Assembly: GCA_910585395.1 (NCBI GenBank)
Contig: CAJUCK010000057.1
Coordinates: forward strand, 659 to 9,948
Length of the DNA stretch: 9,290 nt
Reading direction: 5' to 3'
Source of the DNA: an uncultured Lachnospiraceae bacterium
Lineage (GTDB): Bacteria > Bacillota > Clostridia > Lachnospirales > Lachnospiraceae
Part shown: positions 1 through 6,518 of the stretch, piece by piece
Layout of the letters: each line of letters opens with the position of its first letter
Numbering within the stretch: the stretch's first letter is position 1
Program-made: the position numbers and the translations under genes
The notes under the pieces: model-generated
The model's input: the letters and a program-made list of their open reading frames with translations, nothing else
Database searches by the model: none
What the model was told of the DNA's origin: nothing

Positions 1-47
1 CTCTTATATTTATAATAGCGCAGAACTATACTGCAGGAGTGTTTCAT
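1..47 (-). CDS. Possible 5' end of the gene after ispA (partial)
   Basis: An ATG at 47-45 overlaps the last base of the ispA stop codon (TAATG arrangement). It opens a reading frame that stays open for 15 codons to the window edge (MKHSCSIVLRYYKYK). A modest AGGAAG lies a few bases upstream, inside the end of ispA. In many Clostridia dxs lies near ispA, but this N-terminus does not look like Dxs to me. The frame may be chance, with the next gene starting beyond the window. I do not recognise the product. Confidence 0.22.
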   Translation of the reverse strand, partial: MKHSCSIVLRYYKYK

Positions 48-940
48 TATTTCTTCCTATGTATCAGCTCCATCATCAGACTGACGAGAAATTCATTTTT
101 TACTACCAGAGTATTTATCCGTTCTACGCTCTGCCTGGACAAACGTTCTACTTCCTGTTTTGCCTGCTCAGTACCAAATAATGTAACCCAGGTTGTTTTA
201 TTGTTTTTCTCATCACTGCCCACTGGCTTGCCCAATTCCTCTGTTGTGCTGGTTACATCCAGAATATCATCCTGTATCTGAAATGCAAGTCCCAGCTCTC
301 CTGCTGCCTGCTCCACCTGTGCCTGCTCGCCGTTAGTAGCTCCTGCTAACATAGCTCCAATAAGCATGGAAGCTTCCAATAACGCCCCTGTCTTTAAGCG
401 ATAGATAAACGTCAGCATTTCTTCTGACATAGGTTTTCCCTCACCCTCCACATCTGCGCACTGTCCCCCCAGCATGCCATGGACTCCTGCTTTTTGGGCA
501 AGTACACGCAATGCTTTGCCAATCTGTCCGTTTCCTGGCTCAAGTTCAAATGCTCTGGACGCTGTCTCAAAAGCATAATTTAAAAGCCCATCTCCAGCAA
601 GAATCCCCATTGCTTCTCCATACTGGGCATGCGTCGTCTTTTTCCCCCGGCGATATTCATCGTTATCCATAGCTGGAAGATCATCATGCACAAGTGAATA
701 TGTGTGAATCATCTCAATCGCTGCCATAAATGGCTCAATCACTTCTGATCTTCCGCCGAACATGCGATAAGTTTCCCACATCAGCATTGGACGCAGACGT
801 TTTCCTCCTGCCTGAATACTGTAATTCATAGCTTCTATGACAGTCCTCTGATAACCTTGTTCACAGGGCAGATATTTCTCTATGACTGCTTCTATCTGCC
901 TGGTACGTGTAGCCAATTCTTCCTGAAATTCTTTATTCAT
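47..940 (-). CDS. ispA: Farnesyl diphosphate synthase (polyprenyl synthetase, IspA family)
   Basis: This cytoplasmic prenyltransferase adds isopentenyl diphosphate to DMAPP and then GPP to make C15 farnesyl diphosphate, the precursor for undecaprenyl carriers and quinone-type lipids. The 297-residue length is normal for the family. Visible motifs are GGKRLRP (45-51), the first aspartate-rich motif DDLPAMDND (86-94, Mg-diphosphate binding), GD near 116-117, and the second aspartate-rich motif DDILD (224-228). The frame stays open upstream to 967, but I chose the ATG at 940. It has GGAGG at 951-947 with a 6-nt spacer, and the IspA N-terminus (MNKEFQEEL) then fits. The start overlaps the xseB stop by 8 nt, so translation is probably coupled. 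It is the last complete gene of the nusB-xseA-xseB-ispA group. C15 rather than C20 product specificity is inferred from overall IspA similarity. Confidence 0.95.
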   Translation of the reverse strand: MNKEFQEELATRTRQIEAVIEKYLPCEQGYQRTVIEAMNYSIQAGGKRLRPMLMWETYRMFGGRSEVIEPFMAAIEMIHTYSLVHDDLPAMDNDEYRRGKKTTHAQYGEAMGILAGDGLLNYAFETASRAFELEPGNGQIGKALRVLAQKAGVHGMLGGQCADVEGEGKPMSEEMLTFIYRLKTGALLEASMLIGAMLAGATNGEQAQVEQAAGELGLAFQIQDDILDVTSTTEELGKPVGSDEKNNKTTWVTLFGTEQAKQEVERLSRQSVERINTLVVKNEFLVSLMMELIHRKK

Positions 941-1154
941 CAAATGCCTCCAATTCTCCTTGCTCATTCAGCAAAAGCATTTTCTTCTCCACACTGTCAA
1001 TTTTCTCATTGCAGTATTTTAATTTTCTGATTCCCTGCTCATAAAGTGAAAAAGAATCTTCCAGAGTTACTTCTCTGTCCTGCATCTTCTCTATGATGGT
1101 TTCCAGTTCCTGAAATGTCTCTTCCAGAGAAACCTCCTGCTTGTCCACACTCAT
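933..1154 (-). CDS. xseB: Exodeoxyribonuclease VII small subunit
   Basis: This is the small subunit of exonuclease VII, a cytoplasmic enzyme that degrades single-stranded DNA from both ends to short oligonucleotides. Several small subunits bind the coiled-coil region of XseA. The 73-residue protein shows the family pattern: a helix with F-x-E-L-E-x-I-I-E-K-M (about 14-24), then LEDSFSLYEQGIRK (31-44) and a closing charged helix. There is an in-frame ATG at 1172, but the start at 1154 is preferred because the sequence AAAGGAG (1169-1163) lies 8 nt before it and overlaps that earlier codon. The gene follows xseA by 30 nt, and its TAA overlaps the ispA start by 8 nt. The gene order and length leave little doubt. 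Confidence 0.93.
   Translation of the reverse strand: MSVDKQEVSLEETFQELETIIEKMQDREVTLEDSFSLYEQGIRKLKYCNEKIDSVEKKMLLLNEQGELEAFDE
947..951 (-). promoter_or_regulatory. Ribosome binding site deciding the ispA start
   Basis: GGAGG, embedded in the last codons of xseB, precedes the ATG at 940 by 6 nt (CATTTG). It supports that start over the more upstream ATG at 967, which lies inside xseB. Confidence 0.75.
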
Positions 1155-1162
1155 TCTCAATG

Positions 1163-1169
1163 CTCCTTT
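1163..1169 (-). promoter_or_regulatory. Ribosome binding site deciding the xseB start
   Basis: AAAGGAG lies 8 nt before the ATG at 1154. It overlaps the alternative in-frame ATG at 1172-1170, which therefore is unlikely to be the real start. Confidence 0.75.
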
Positions 1170-1184
1170 CATTTGGGAATCGCT

Positions 1185-2423
1185 CTATATTTCCTCATCA
1201 CTCTGCTCTAGCTGGATACGTTCCAGATTCTCGATTTCCTGTACGCTTGCTTTTACTTTTCCGTTCAGCATATGAATATTAAGAAAATCTCCCTCTTTGA
1301 GCACTGTCACATCCCGTATGCTTCTTCCTGCTTGATCTGCCACAAAAGCATATCCAAGACTAAGCTTTTTCAAAGGAGACAATGCCTCCAGTCTTCCTGC
1401 GTACAATTCTGTTTCATGTTTTCGGTGAGTCAGCTTCTGCTCCATCTGCATTCGAAGCTTATCCTCAAAATCTATTGTTATCTGCCGCTTCTCATTTAAC
1501 TGATTTTCTGGGCTCAGCAGCTTTAGTTTTCCTTCAAACTGCCGCAATTTCTCCTGGCACCGCTCCAGTTTATCACTGATTCTGCGGTTCAATTCCAAAC
1601 GCAGAGAAAGCATGATTTCTTCCAGTTCCCGGATATCAAATACCGCCAGCTCTGCTGCTGCCGAGGGGGTAGGCGCCCTAAGGTCCGCTGCATAATCAGC
1701 TATTGTAGTATCTGTCTCATGTCCCACTGCTGAGATAATTGGAATGCGGCACTCAAAAATGGCACGGGCAACAATTTCTTCATTAAACGCCCATAAATCT
1801 TCCATGGATCCGCCGCCTCTTCCCACAATTATCACATCCACGCCATACTGTTCCAGGGCATGGATTCCGTTGACGATGCTCTGTGCTGCTCCTTCTCCCT
1901 GTACTAACGCCGGATAAAGTATGGTCTGAATATACGGATTTCTCCGCCTGCTGATATTCTGAATATCCCGAATCGCTGCCCCCGTAGGCGCTGTGACAAC
2001 TCCCAATGTCTGAATATATCTGGGAACAGGCTGCTTATACTCAGAGGCAAACATTCCCATTTCCTCCAGTTCACGCTTTAGAGCCTCAAACCTCTGATAC
2101 AAAAGCCCTTCTCCGTCCGGCAGAATCTCTCTCGCATAAAGCTGGTATTTTCCATCTCTCTCATAAACAGAAATAGACCCCAATACAATAACATTATCCC
2201 CATTTTTCATAGAAAATCCCAGACCTTTGCGGTTTCCCGCAAAAAGTACAGCTGGCAGCGCTCCGTTTTCGTCTTTCAATGTAAAATAAATATGCCCGGA
2301 AGTATGGTATTTGCAGTTAGATACTTCACCCTTCACATAAATGCGGTTCATCATAAAATCCTGGGTGAACATGTTTTTAATGTAGGAATTAACCTGGCCT
2401 ACTGTATATACATTTTTCGTCAT
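1185..2423 (-). CDS. xseA: Exodeoxyribonuclease VII large subunit
   Basis: This is the catalytic large subunit of exonuclease VII, which acts with XseB on single-stranded DNA in repair and recombination. The 412 residues fall in the lower part of the family range. An N-terminal OB-fold nucleic-acid binding domain spans about 1-100 (YVKGEVSNCKYH, then GHIYFTLKD). The catalytic domain follows, with GVVTAPTGAAIRDI (141-154), GRGGGSMEDLWAFNEE (201-216) and SAVGHETDTTIADYAADLRA (231-250) followed by PTPSAAAE. A long charged helical region at about 262-350 is the XseB-binding coiled coil, and the C-terminus contains the conserved GYAF motif. The ATG shares 4 nt with the nusB stop (ATGA) and lacks a clear Shine-Dalgarno sequence of its own, so it probably depends on translational coupling to nusB. 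Confidence 0.96.
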   Translation of the reverse strand: MTKNVYTVGQVNSYIKNMFTQDFMMNRIYVKGEVSNCKYHTSGHIYFTLKDENGALPAVLFAGNRKGLGFSMKNGDNVIVLGSISVYERDGKYQLYAREILPDGEGLLYQRFEALKRELEEMGMFASEYKQPVPRYIQTLGVVTAPTGAAIRDIQNISRRRNPYIQTILYPALVQGEGAAQSIVNGIHALEQYGVDVIIVGRGGGSMEDLWAFNEEIVARAIFECRIPIISAVGHETDTTIADYAADLRAPTPSAAAELAVFDIRELEEIMLSLRLELNRRISDKLERCQEKLRQFEGKLKLLSPENQLNEKRQITIDFEDKLRMQMEQKLTHRKHETELYAGRLEALSPLKKLSLGYAFVADQAGRSIRDVTVLKEGDFLNIHMLNGKVKASVQEIENLERIQLEQSDEEI

Positions 2424-2812
2424 ACCAGTTTTGCAAGAATTCCATTTACAAAGGAGGGTGAATCATCTGTACCATAGCTTTTTGCCAATTCCACGGCTTC
2501 ATTGATCGCCACTCCCTCTGGAATATCTTCCTCAAATTTTATTTCGTATACGGCAAGACGAATCAATGTAAGATCCACCTTCCCCATACGGCTGGTTTTC
2601 CATCCCTGCGCCACCTGATTCACCATGGCATCAATCTCTTCCAGATGGCTTAGAATCTGCTCAAATTTATTCTGTATATAAAGGGTATCATTATCCCCCT
2701 GCTCCAGTTCTTCCAAAAACAACTGACGCTGTTCAGATAAATCTTCCTCTTCATAAAACTCTGCGCGGAACAACAGTTTAAATATTTTATCTCTGATTTC
2801 TCTACGGCTCAT
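2420..2812 (-). CDS. nusB: Transcription antitermination factor NusB
   Basis: NusB is a small all-helical RNA-binding protein. With NusE (S10) it binds boxA in rRNA leaders, and it keeps RNA polymerase resistant to termination. The 130-residue protein has the family landmarks: the N-terminal SRREIRDKIFKLLFRAEF (2-19), the mid-region KVDLTLIRLAVYEI (78-91), the PEGVAINEAVELAKSYG segment (98-114), and the C-terminal SPSFVNGILAKL (118-129). AAAGGAAG stands 4 nt before the ATG. It heads the nusB-xseA-xseB-ispA operon, and its stop overlaps the xseA start. An intrinsic terminator (2834-2860) lies only 21 nt upstream, so its expression probably requires readthrough of that structure. Confidence 0.96.
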   Translation of the reverse strand: MSRREIRDKIFKLLFRAEFYEEEDLSEQRQLFLEELEQGDNDTLYIQNKFEQILSHLEEIDAMVNQVAQGWKTSRMGKVDLTLIRLAVYEIKFEEDIPEGVAINEAVELAKSYGTDDSPSFVNGILAKLV

Positions 2813-2833
2813 TCTGCTTCCTTTCGTATAATC

Positions 2834-2860
2834 AAAAAGGGGATCTCGAAAGACCCCCTT
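2834..2860 (-). terminator. Intrinsic terminator or attenuator upstream of nusB
   Basis: On the minus strand AAGGGGGTCT, loop TTCG and AGATCCCCTT form a 10-bp stem with a single G-T wobble. The stem runs into a five-T tract (2838-2834). On the plus strand no T tract follows, so the structure is oriented to stop transcription coming from asp23. Only 21 nt, including the nusB ribosome binding site, separate it from the nusB ATG. It may therefore work as an attenuator of the operon rather than as a simple end for asp23. The structure is seen directly; its regulatory role is inference. Confidence 0.85.
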
Positions 2861-2910
2861 ACAATTCGCATACGCTGTATCTCGTCTTTACTTTTAAAGG
2901 TTCATTATTC

Positions 2911-2931
2911 AAGATGCTTTACTTTCATCTT
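2911..2931 (-). repeat. Small inverted repeat overlapping the asp23 stop
   Basis: On the minus strand AAGATG (2931-2926) and CATCTT (2916-2911) form a perfect 6-bp inverted repeat around the loop AAAGTAAAG. The loop sequence is repeated directly at 2894-2886. No T tract follows, so it is not a terminator by itself. It may be part of the folded leader before nusB, but it could also be chance. Confidence 0.35.
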
Positions 2932-3241
2932 ATTTGCGCTTATCCATATCTACACCTGCAATGCGCACATTGATACTGCTTACTTCCAGACCTGTCATAT
3001 TCTCGACTGCCGATTTTACTCTCTCCTGCACCTTAGAAGACACCTCTGGAATTCCATAACCAAAGCGGATATTCAGCGCGACATCCACTTTTACTACATT
3101 TTCCTGTACTTCCACCTTGATTCCCTTGGACAAATTCTTCATACCAAGCTTGCTTACCAGTTCATTGGTAATATTGCCTGCAATCCGTACTTCACCCAGA
3201 TTATCATCCTTTATCATATACGCTTTCCTGTCTTCCGCCAT
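2930..3241 (-). CDS. Asp23/Gls24 family envelope stress protein
   Basis: This 103-residue protein belongs to the small Asp23/Gls24 (DUF322) family, which is cytoplasmic and often membrane-associated through partners. Family members are linked to cell-envelope stress in Staphylococcus and Enterococcus; the biochemical role is not established. The typical features are G-E-V-R-I-A near 16-21, then V-x-V-D-V-A-L-N-I-R-F-G-Y-G-I-P-E-V (50-67), V-Q-E-R-V-K-S-A-V-E-N-M-T-G-L-E-V (71-87), and the closing INVRIAGVDM (90-99). AGGAGG lies 7 nt before the ATG, and a strong promoter is directly upstream. It precedes nusB, an order frequent in Clostridia. I give no gene symbol because this family has several paralogues. 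Confidence 0.9.
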   Translation of the reverse strand: MAEDRKAYMIKDDNLGEVRIAGNITNELVSKLGMKNLSKGIKVEVQENVVKVDVALNIRFGYGIPEVSSKVQERVKSAVENMTGLEVSSINVRIAGVDMDKRK

Positions 3242-3272
3242 GTTTACGCCTCCTAAACTTATTCATTCTGTT

Positions 3273-3300
3273 ATTATACCAGAATATCCAATTTTTGCAA
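3273..3300 (-). promoter_or_regulatory. Promoter of the Asp23-family gene (sigma-A type)
   Basis: The minus strand has TTGCAA (3300-3295), a 16-nt spacer and a perfect TATAAT (3278-3273), with the TG of an extended -10 just before it (TGGTATAAT). It sits 31 nt upstream of the asp23 ATG with a good ribosome binding site between. It may also serve the nusB operon by reading through the terminator at 2834-2860. Confidence 0.8.
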
Positions 3301-3351
3301 AGGTATTCGGGGGGTTTTTATGAATTTTTAAAATCATGATGATTCTCTACA

Positions 3352-4281
3352 TTAATGTTTTTTAGGAGGCACAGAGGTATACTCATAAGGCGTCGCCTGA
3401 TACACATAATAATTAAGCCAGTTTGTATACAATGTGTTGGCATGGGCGCGCCACTGCAGGTTCGGCCGTATACTGCAGTCATCATTCACATAATAATTTT
3501 GGGGAATCTGAATGTCGAGCCCCTTCTCCTTATCCCGCATGTATTCTGTGTGAAGAGTAACTCTGTCATATTCTGGATGACCCATAACAAAAATTTTCTG
3601 TCCGGTAGTATCCATCATCAGAAATACTCCTGCTTCCTGTGATTCTGCCAAAATCGTAAGTTCCTGCACTTTTTCTATATCTTCACGACGCACCTCTGTA
3701 TGTCTGGAATGGGGTGCAAGAAAATAATCGTCAAATCCCCGCACCAAAGGAATTTTTCGATTGCTTACCTTATGTTCAAATAATCCGAACCTCTTTTCCT
3801 TCAATATGTATTTAGGAATTCCATAATGGTAATACAGCCCTGCCTGTGCTCCCCAGCAAAGATACATCGTAGATGTCACATTTGTCTTAGTCCACTCACA
3901 GATTTCCTGGAACTCTTTCCAATAGTCTACTTCTTCATAATCCATCTGTTCCACTGGAGCTCCCGTAATAATAAAACCGTCAAATTTCTGGTCTCTAATC
4001 TCATTAAAAGTATTATAAAATTTGTTCAGATGACTGCTGGAAGTATTTCGGGATTCGTGGCTGCTGACCACCACAAATGTCACGTCTACCTGCAGAGGCG
4101 TATTTGACAGTTCCCGCAGAATCTGCAGTTCTGTATCTTCTTTTAACGGCATCAAATTCAAAATTCCCACCTCAATAGGGCGGATATCCTGATGTACCGC
4201 CCGGTTTTCATCCATTGTAAATACGTTTTCTCTCTCCAGCGTTTCTCTTGCTGGTAATCCACTCTGAACTTTAATTGGCAT
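3352..4281 (-). CDS. metA: Homoserine O-acyltransferase MetA, probably acetyl-CoA specific
   Basis: This cytoplasmic enzyme activates the hydroxyl of homoserine, the first committed step of methionine synthesis. The 309-residue length matches the MetA family (glutamine amidotransferase-like fold). The catalytic residues known from E. coli MetA fall at the same positions here: Cys142 in YLCWGAQAG, His235 and Glu237 in MGHPEYD. The NLMPLKEDTE motif (42-51) is also present. Position 111 is Glu (APVEQMDYEEVDYW). In Bacillus cereus MetA, Glu111 gives acetyl-CoA use, while Gly in E. coli gives succinyl-CoA use, so this is most likely a homoserine O-acetyltransferase. The ATG at 4281 has AAGGA upstream. 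A small ORF overlaps its start by 11 nt. I see no SAM riboswitch or T-box in the ligA-metA gap. No convincing terminator follows the gene. Confidence 0.96.
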   Translation of the reverse strand: MPIKVQSGLPARETLERENVFTMDENRAVHQDIRPIEVGILNLMPLKEDTELQILRELSNTPLQVDVTFVVVSSHESRNTSSSHLNKFYNTFNEIRDQKFDGFIITGAPVEQMDYEEVDYWKEFQEICEWTKTNVTSTMYLCWGAQAGLYYHYGIPKYILKEKRFGLFEHKVSNRKIPLVRGFDDYFLAPHSRHTEVRREDIEKVQELTILAESQEAGVFLMMDTTGQKIFVMGHPEYDRVTLHTEYMRDKEKGLDIQIPQNYYVNDDCSIRPNLQWRAHANTLYTNWLNYYVYQATPYEYTSVPPKKH

Positions 4282-4432
4282 ATATTTTTCCTTCTTTCTG
4301 CATTTTCCAACCTAATTCTATGAAAGCAGCCTGCAGATTCAAGGCAGCACATCTGCTGCGCTTTCTGCGTATATCACAGTCTGCCTGCCGCATGCGCACG
4401 CTTTGTATTCTTTCACAAAAGGCTTTATCCAC
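4271..4432 (-). CDS. Possible small basic protein of 53 residues between ligA and metA
   Basis: A GTG-initiated frame fills the ligA-metA gap. It starts 13 nt after the ligA stop, with AGGA (4442-4439) 6 nt before the GTG, and it ends with a TAA inside metA, 11 nt past the metA start. The deduced protein is basic, with 12 Lys/Arg against 6 Asp/Glu, and has Cys at 6, 19 and 28. It reads VDKAFCERIQSVRMRQ, then DCDIRRKRSRCAAL, then NLQAAFIELGWKM. I do not firmly recognise it. The R-x-x-M-R ... D-x-R-R-x-R ... AA-L-x-L-Q-x-A pattern loosely recalls the N-terminal helices of Sfp-type phosphopantetheinyl transferases, so it could be a remnant of such a gene. A 6-bp hairpin (4344-4359) lies inside. 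The overlap suggests translational coupling to metA. A chance frame in a leader is the alternative. Confidence 0.45.
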   Translation of the reverse strand: MDKAFCERIQSVRMRQADCDIRRKRSRCAALNLQAAFIELGWKMQKEGKIYAN

Positions 4433-4445
4433 CTTGTTTCCTGGC

Positions 4446-6449
4446 TTATTCAGAAATCATATCGAGAAACTCTTTTTCTGAAATAATCTGCACTCCCAGC
4501 TCCGTTGCTTTGGTAAGTTTGCTCCCCGCATTTTCTCCTGCCAGCACCATTGCCGTTTTCTTAGAAACAGAGCCAGAAACTTTCCCCCCCTGAGCCTCAA
4601 TGATTTCTGCCGCTTCTTTTCTCCCAAGACTGGGCAAAGTTCCGGTAATTACAAACGTCATTCCTTGAAATCTGCTGCCCAAAGGCTGTTCCTCAGACTG
4701 CATATTTACACCATATGTCTGCATTCGTTCTATTATCCGGCGGTTCTCTTCTTTTCTAAAAAATTCCAGAATGCAGTTCGCGCTGACTTCACCGATATCA
4801 TTCACACTCTGCAGCGCTTCACTGTCTGCTTCCATCAGTGCATCAATACTCCGAAATTCTCTTAAAATAGATTTTGCCGCCGCCTTTCCCACATTAGGAA
4901 TCCCAAATCCTGTCAAAAGCTTATATGCATCATTTTCTTTGGATTTGTCTATTGCTGCCAGCAGTTTTTCCGTATTCTTCTCTTTACCGATAACTCCCTG
5001 TTCAATCAATTCTTCTTTGTATTGCCGCAGGGTATAAATATCTGCCACATTCCTGAGATAACCACGTCGCACCAGCTCTTCCACATAGACCGTCCCAAAG
5101 CCTTTAATATCCATAGCGTCTCTTCCCACAAAATTTATAATATGACGTTCTAACTGCGCCGGGCAGCTTGGAGAAGTACATTTTATATCTGCTGTATCTT
5201 TCTCCCGCTGGGTTCTGGCGCCGCATACAGGACATACTTCTGGCAGCCGGAATGGAACTGTATTTTTCTGTCGCTTTTCTTTCAGTACTCTCCGCACCTT
5301 TGGAATAATTTCACCTGATTTATATACCACGATCCGGTCACCAATACGGATATCCAGTTCATCAATAAAATCCTGATTATGCAGTGTTGCACGAGAGACA
5401 CTCGTTCCGCAAAGACGCACTGGCTCAAATATAGCCGTAGGGGTAATCCTTCCTGTTCGTCCCACAGACAGCTCAATATCTAAAAGAGTGGTTTCTTTTT
5501 CTTCTGGCGGGTATTTATACGCTACTGCCCACCGTGGCACTTTGGAAGTCGTTCCCAGCATTTCCCTCTGAGCAAACGAATTGATTTTTACCACGGCACC
5601 GTCGATGTCATATCCTAGATTCCCACGGTTATCCCCAATAGCAGTGATGGCGTCCCAGACTTCCTCTTTCGTCCGACAAACCCGGTAATCGTCAATTACT
5701 GGTATCTTATTCCTTTTCAAGTACTCATATCCCTGGGTATGGGTACTGATATCCATTCCCCGAATCTGCTGAATATTGAACACAAACATAGAAAGTCCTC
5801 TCTCCTTTGTCACTTTGCTGTCCAATTGACGCAGTGTGCCTGCCGCACAGTTTCTTGGGTTGGCAAAGAGGCGCTTCCCATTCAGTTCCTGAAGCTCGTT
5901 TACCCTCTCAAAATCTTTGTTTGTCATATAGACTTCTCCACGGATTTCCAGATATTCCACGGGCTCTTTTAACTTTTTTTTCACATCTGAAATCACCCTG
6001 GCGTTGGCTGTCACATCTTCACCAAAATTAATACCGTCTCCCCTGGTCAGTGCCAGATTTAATTCCCCCTCTTCATACCTTAGCGCCATCGACAGTCCAT
6101 CAATTTTATATTCCACAACAAATTCTGGTTCCTCAAGCTGCTTTTTCATTTCCTCCACAAACTCTTCTACTTCTTCCCGGGAAAATACATCCTGCAGACT
6201 GAGCATAGGTATATTATGTTTTACCAAAACGCCTGCTTCTCGTTTGGCTGTACCGCCCACTTTTTGGGTAGGAGAGTCCTCTGCCGCCAGCTCTGGAAAT
6301 TCCTGTTCCAGCTTTTTCAGATTCTGCATTTTCATATCATATTCATAGTCGCTGATTTCAGGGTTATCCTGATTATAATAACGCTCTATATGATATTCCA
6401 ATTCTCTGCGAAGCTCCTGTACACTTTGTTCCGCCTGTTTTCTGTCCAT
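4446..6449 (-). CDS. ligA: NAD-dependent DNA ligase LigA
   Basis: LigA seals nicks in duplex DNA using NAD+, acting in Okazaki fragment joining and repair. The 667 residues are the usual full length. In order: the N-terminal Ia domain with HIERYYNQDNPEISDYEYD (20-38) for NMN binding; the adenylation domain with catalytic Lys115 in EYKIDGLS; LEIRGEVYM (167-175); ANPRNCAAGTLRQLD (196-210); and the DGAVVKIN motif (283-290). The OB-fold follows at about 320-395. A four-cysteine zinc finger has Cys406, Cys409, Cys424 and Cys429. The helix-hairpin-helix region covers about 440-585, and a C-terminal BRCT domain spans about 590-667 (FVITGTLPSLGRKEA). The ATG has AGGAG 6 nt upstream. It lies 46 nt after the pseudouridine synthase gene. 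All key residues are intact. Confidence 0.98.
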   Translation of the reverse strand: MDRKQAEQSVQELRRELEYHIERYYNQDNPEISDYEYDMKMQNLKKLEQEFPELAAEDSPTQKVGGTAKREAGVLVKHNIPMLSLQDVFSREEVEEFVEEMKKQLEEPEFVVEYKIDGLSMALRYEEGELNLALTRGDGINFGEDVTANARVISDVKKKLKEPVEYLEIRGEVYMTNKDFERVNELQELNGKRLFANPRNCAAGTLRQLDSKVTKERGLSMFVFNIQQIRGMDISTHTQGYEYLKRNKIPVIDDYRVCRTKEEVWDAITAIGDNRGNLGYDIDGAVVKINSFAQREMLGTTSKVPRWAVAYKYPPEEKETTLLDIELSVGRTGRITPTAIFEPVRLCGTSVSRATLHNQDFIDELDIRIGDRIVVYKSGEIIPKVRRVLKEKRQKNTVPFRLPEVCPVCGARTQREKDTADIKCTSPSCPAQLERHIINFVGRDAMDIKGFGTVYVEELVRRGYLRNVADIYTLRQYKEELIEQGVIGKEKNTEKLLAAIDKSKENDAYKLLTGFGIPNVGKAAAKSILREFRSIDALMEADSEALQSVNDIGEVSANCILEFFRKEENRRIIERMQTYGVNMQSEEQPLGSRFQGMTFVITGTLPSLGRKEAAEIIEAQGGKVSGSVSKKTAMVLAGENAGSKLTKATELGVQIISEKEFLDMISE

Positions 6450-6487
6450 AATACGCTCCTGTCCTTTCCCGTTCTGCTGCTAAAACC

Positions 6488-6518
6488 AAAAAACATTACC
6501 AGTCTGGTATCACTGTTT
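6488..6518 (-). terminator. Possible weak hairpin and T-run after the pseudouridine synthase gene
   Basis: On the minus strand TACCA-GAC-TGGTA forms a 5-bp hairpin covering the stop codon of the upstream gene. Outer AAACA and TGTTT arms can extend it with an asymmetric internal loop, and six T follow (6493-6488). It is much weaker than the terminators at 7811-7843 and 2834-2860. It might reduce transcription into ligA, or it may be meaningless. Confidence 0.3.

Noticed and set aside
39..281. Open frame on the plus strand opposite ispA, and similar plus-strand frames at 3826-4107, 6004-6348 and 8183-8476
   Set aside because: They lie opposite strongly supported minus-strand genes and do not resemble known proteins. 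They look like antisense shadows of real genes.
2449..2458. AAAGGAGGG on the plus strand as a ribosome binding site
   Set aside because: It is the complement of the conserved SPSF codons of nusB, and no plausible plus-strand gene follows it.
3330..3346. AT-rich hairpin after metA as a terminator
   Set aside because: The 7-bp stem contains mostly A-T pairs and one wobble, and the following T run is short and ends in A residues. It is too weak to claim.
4158..4352. 64-codon ATG frame on the minus strand overlapping the start of metA
   Set aside because: More than half of it lies inside the well-supported metA coding region in another frame. It also conflicts with the GTG frame at 4271-4432, which has better spacing and a ribosome binding site.
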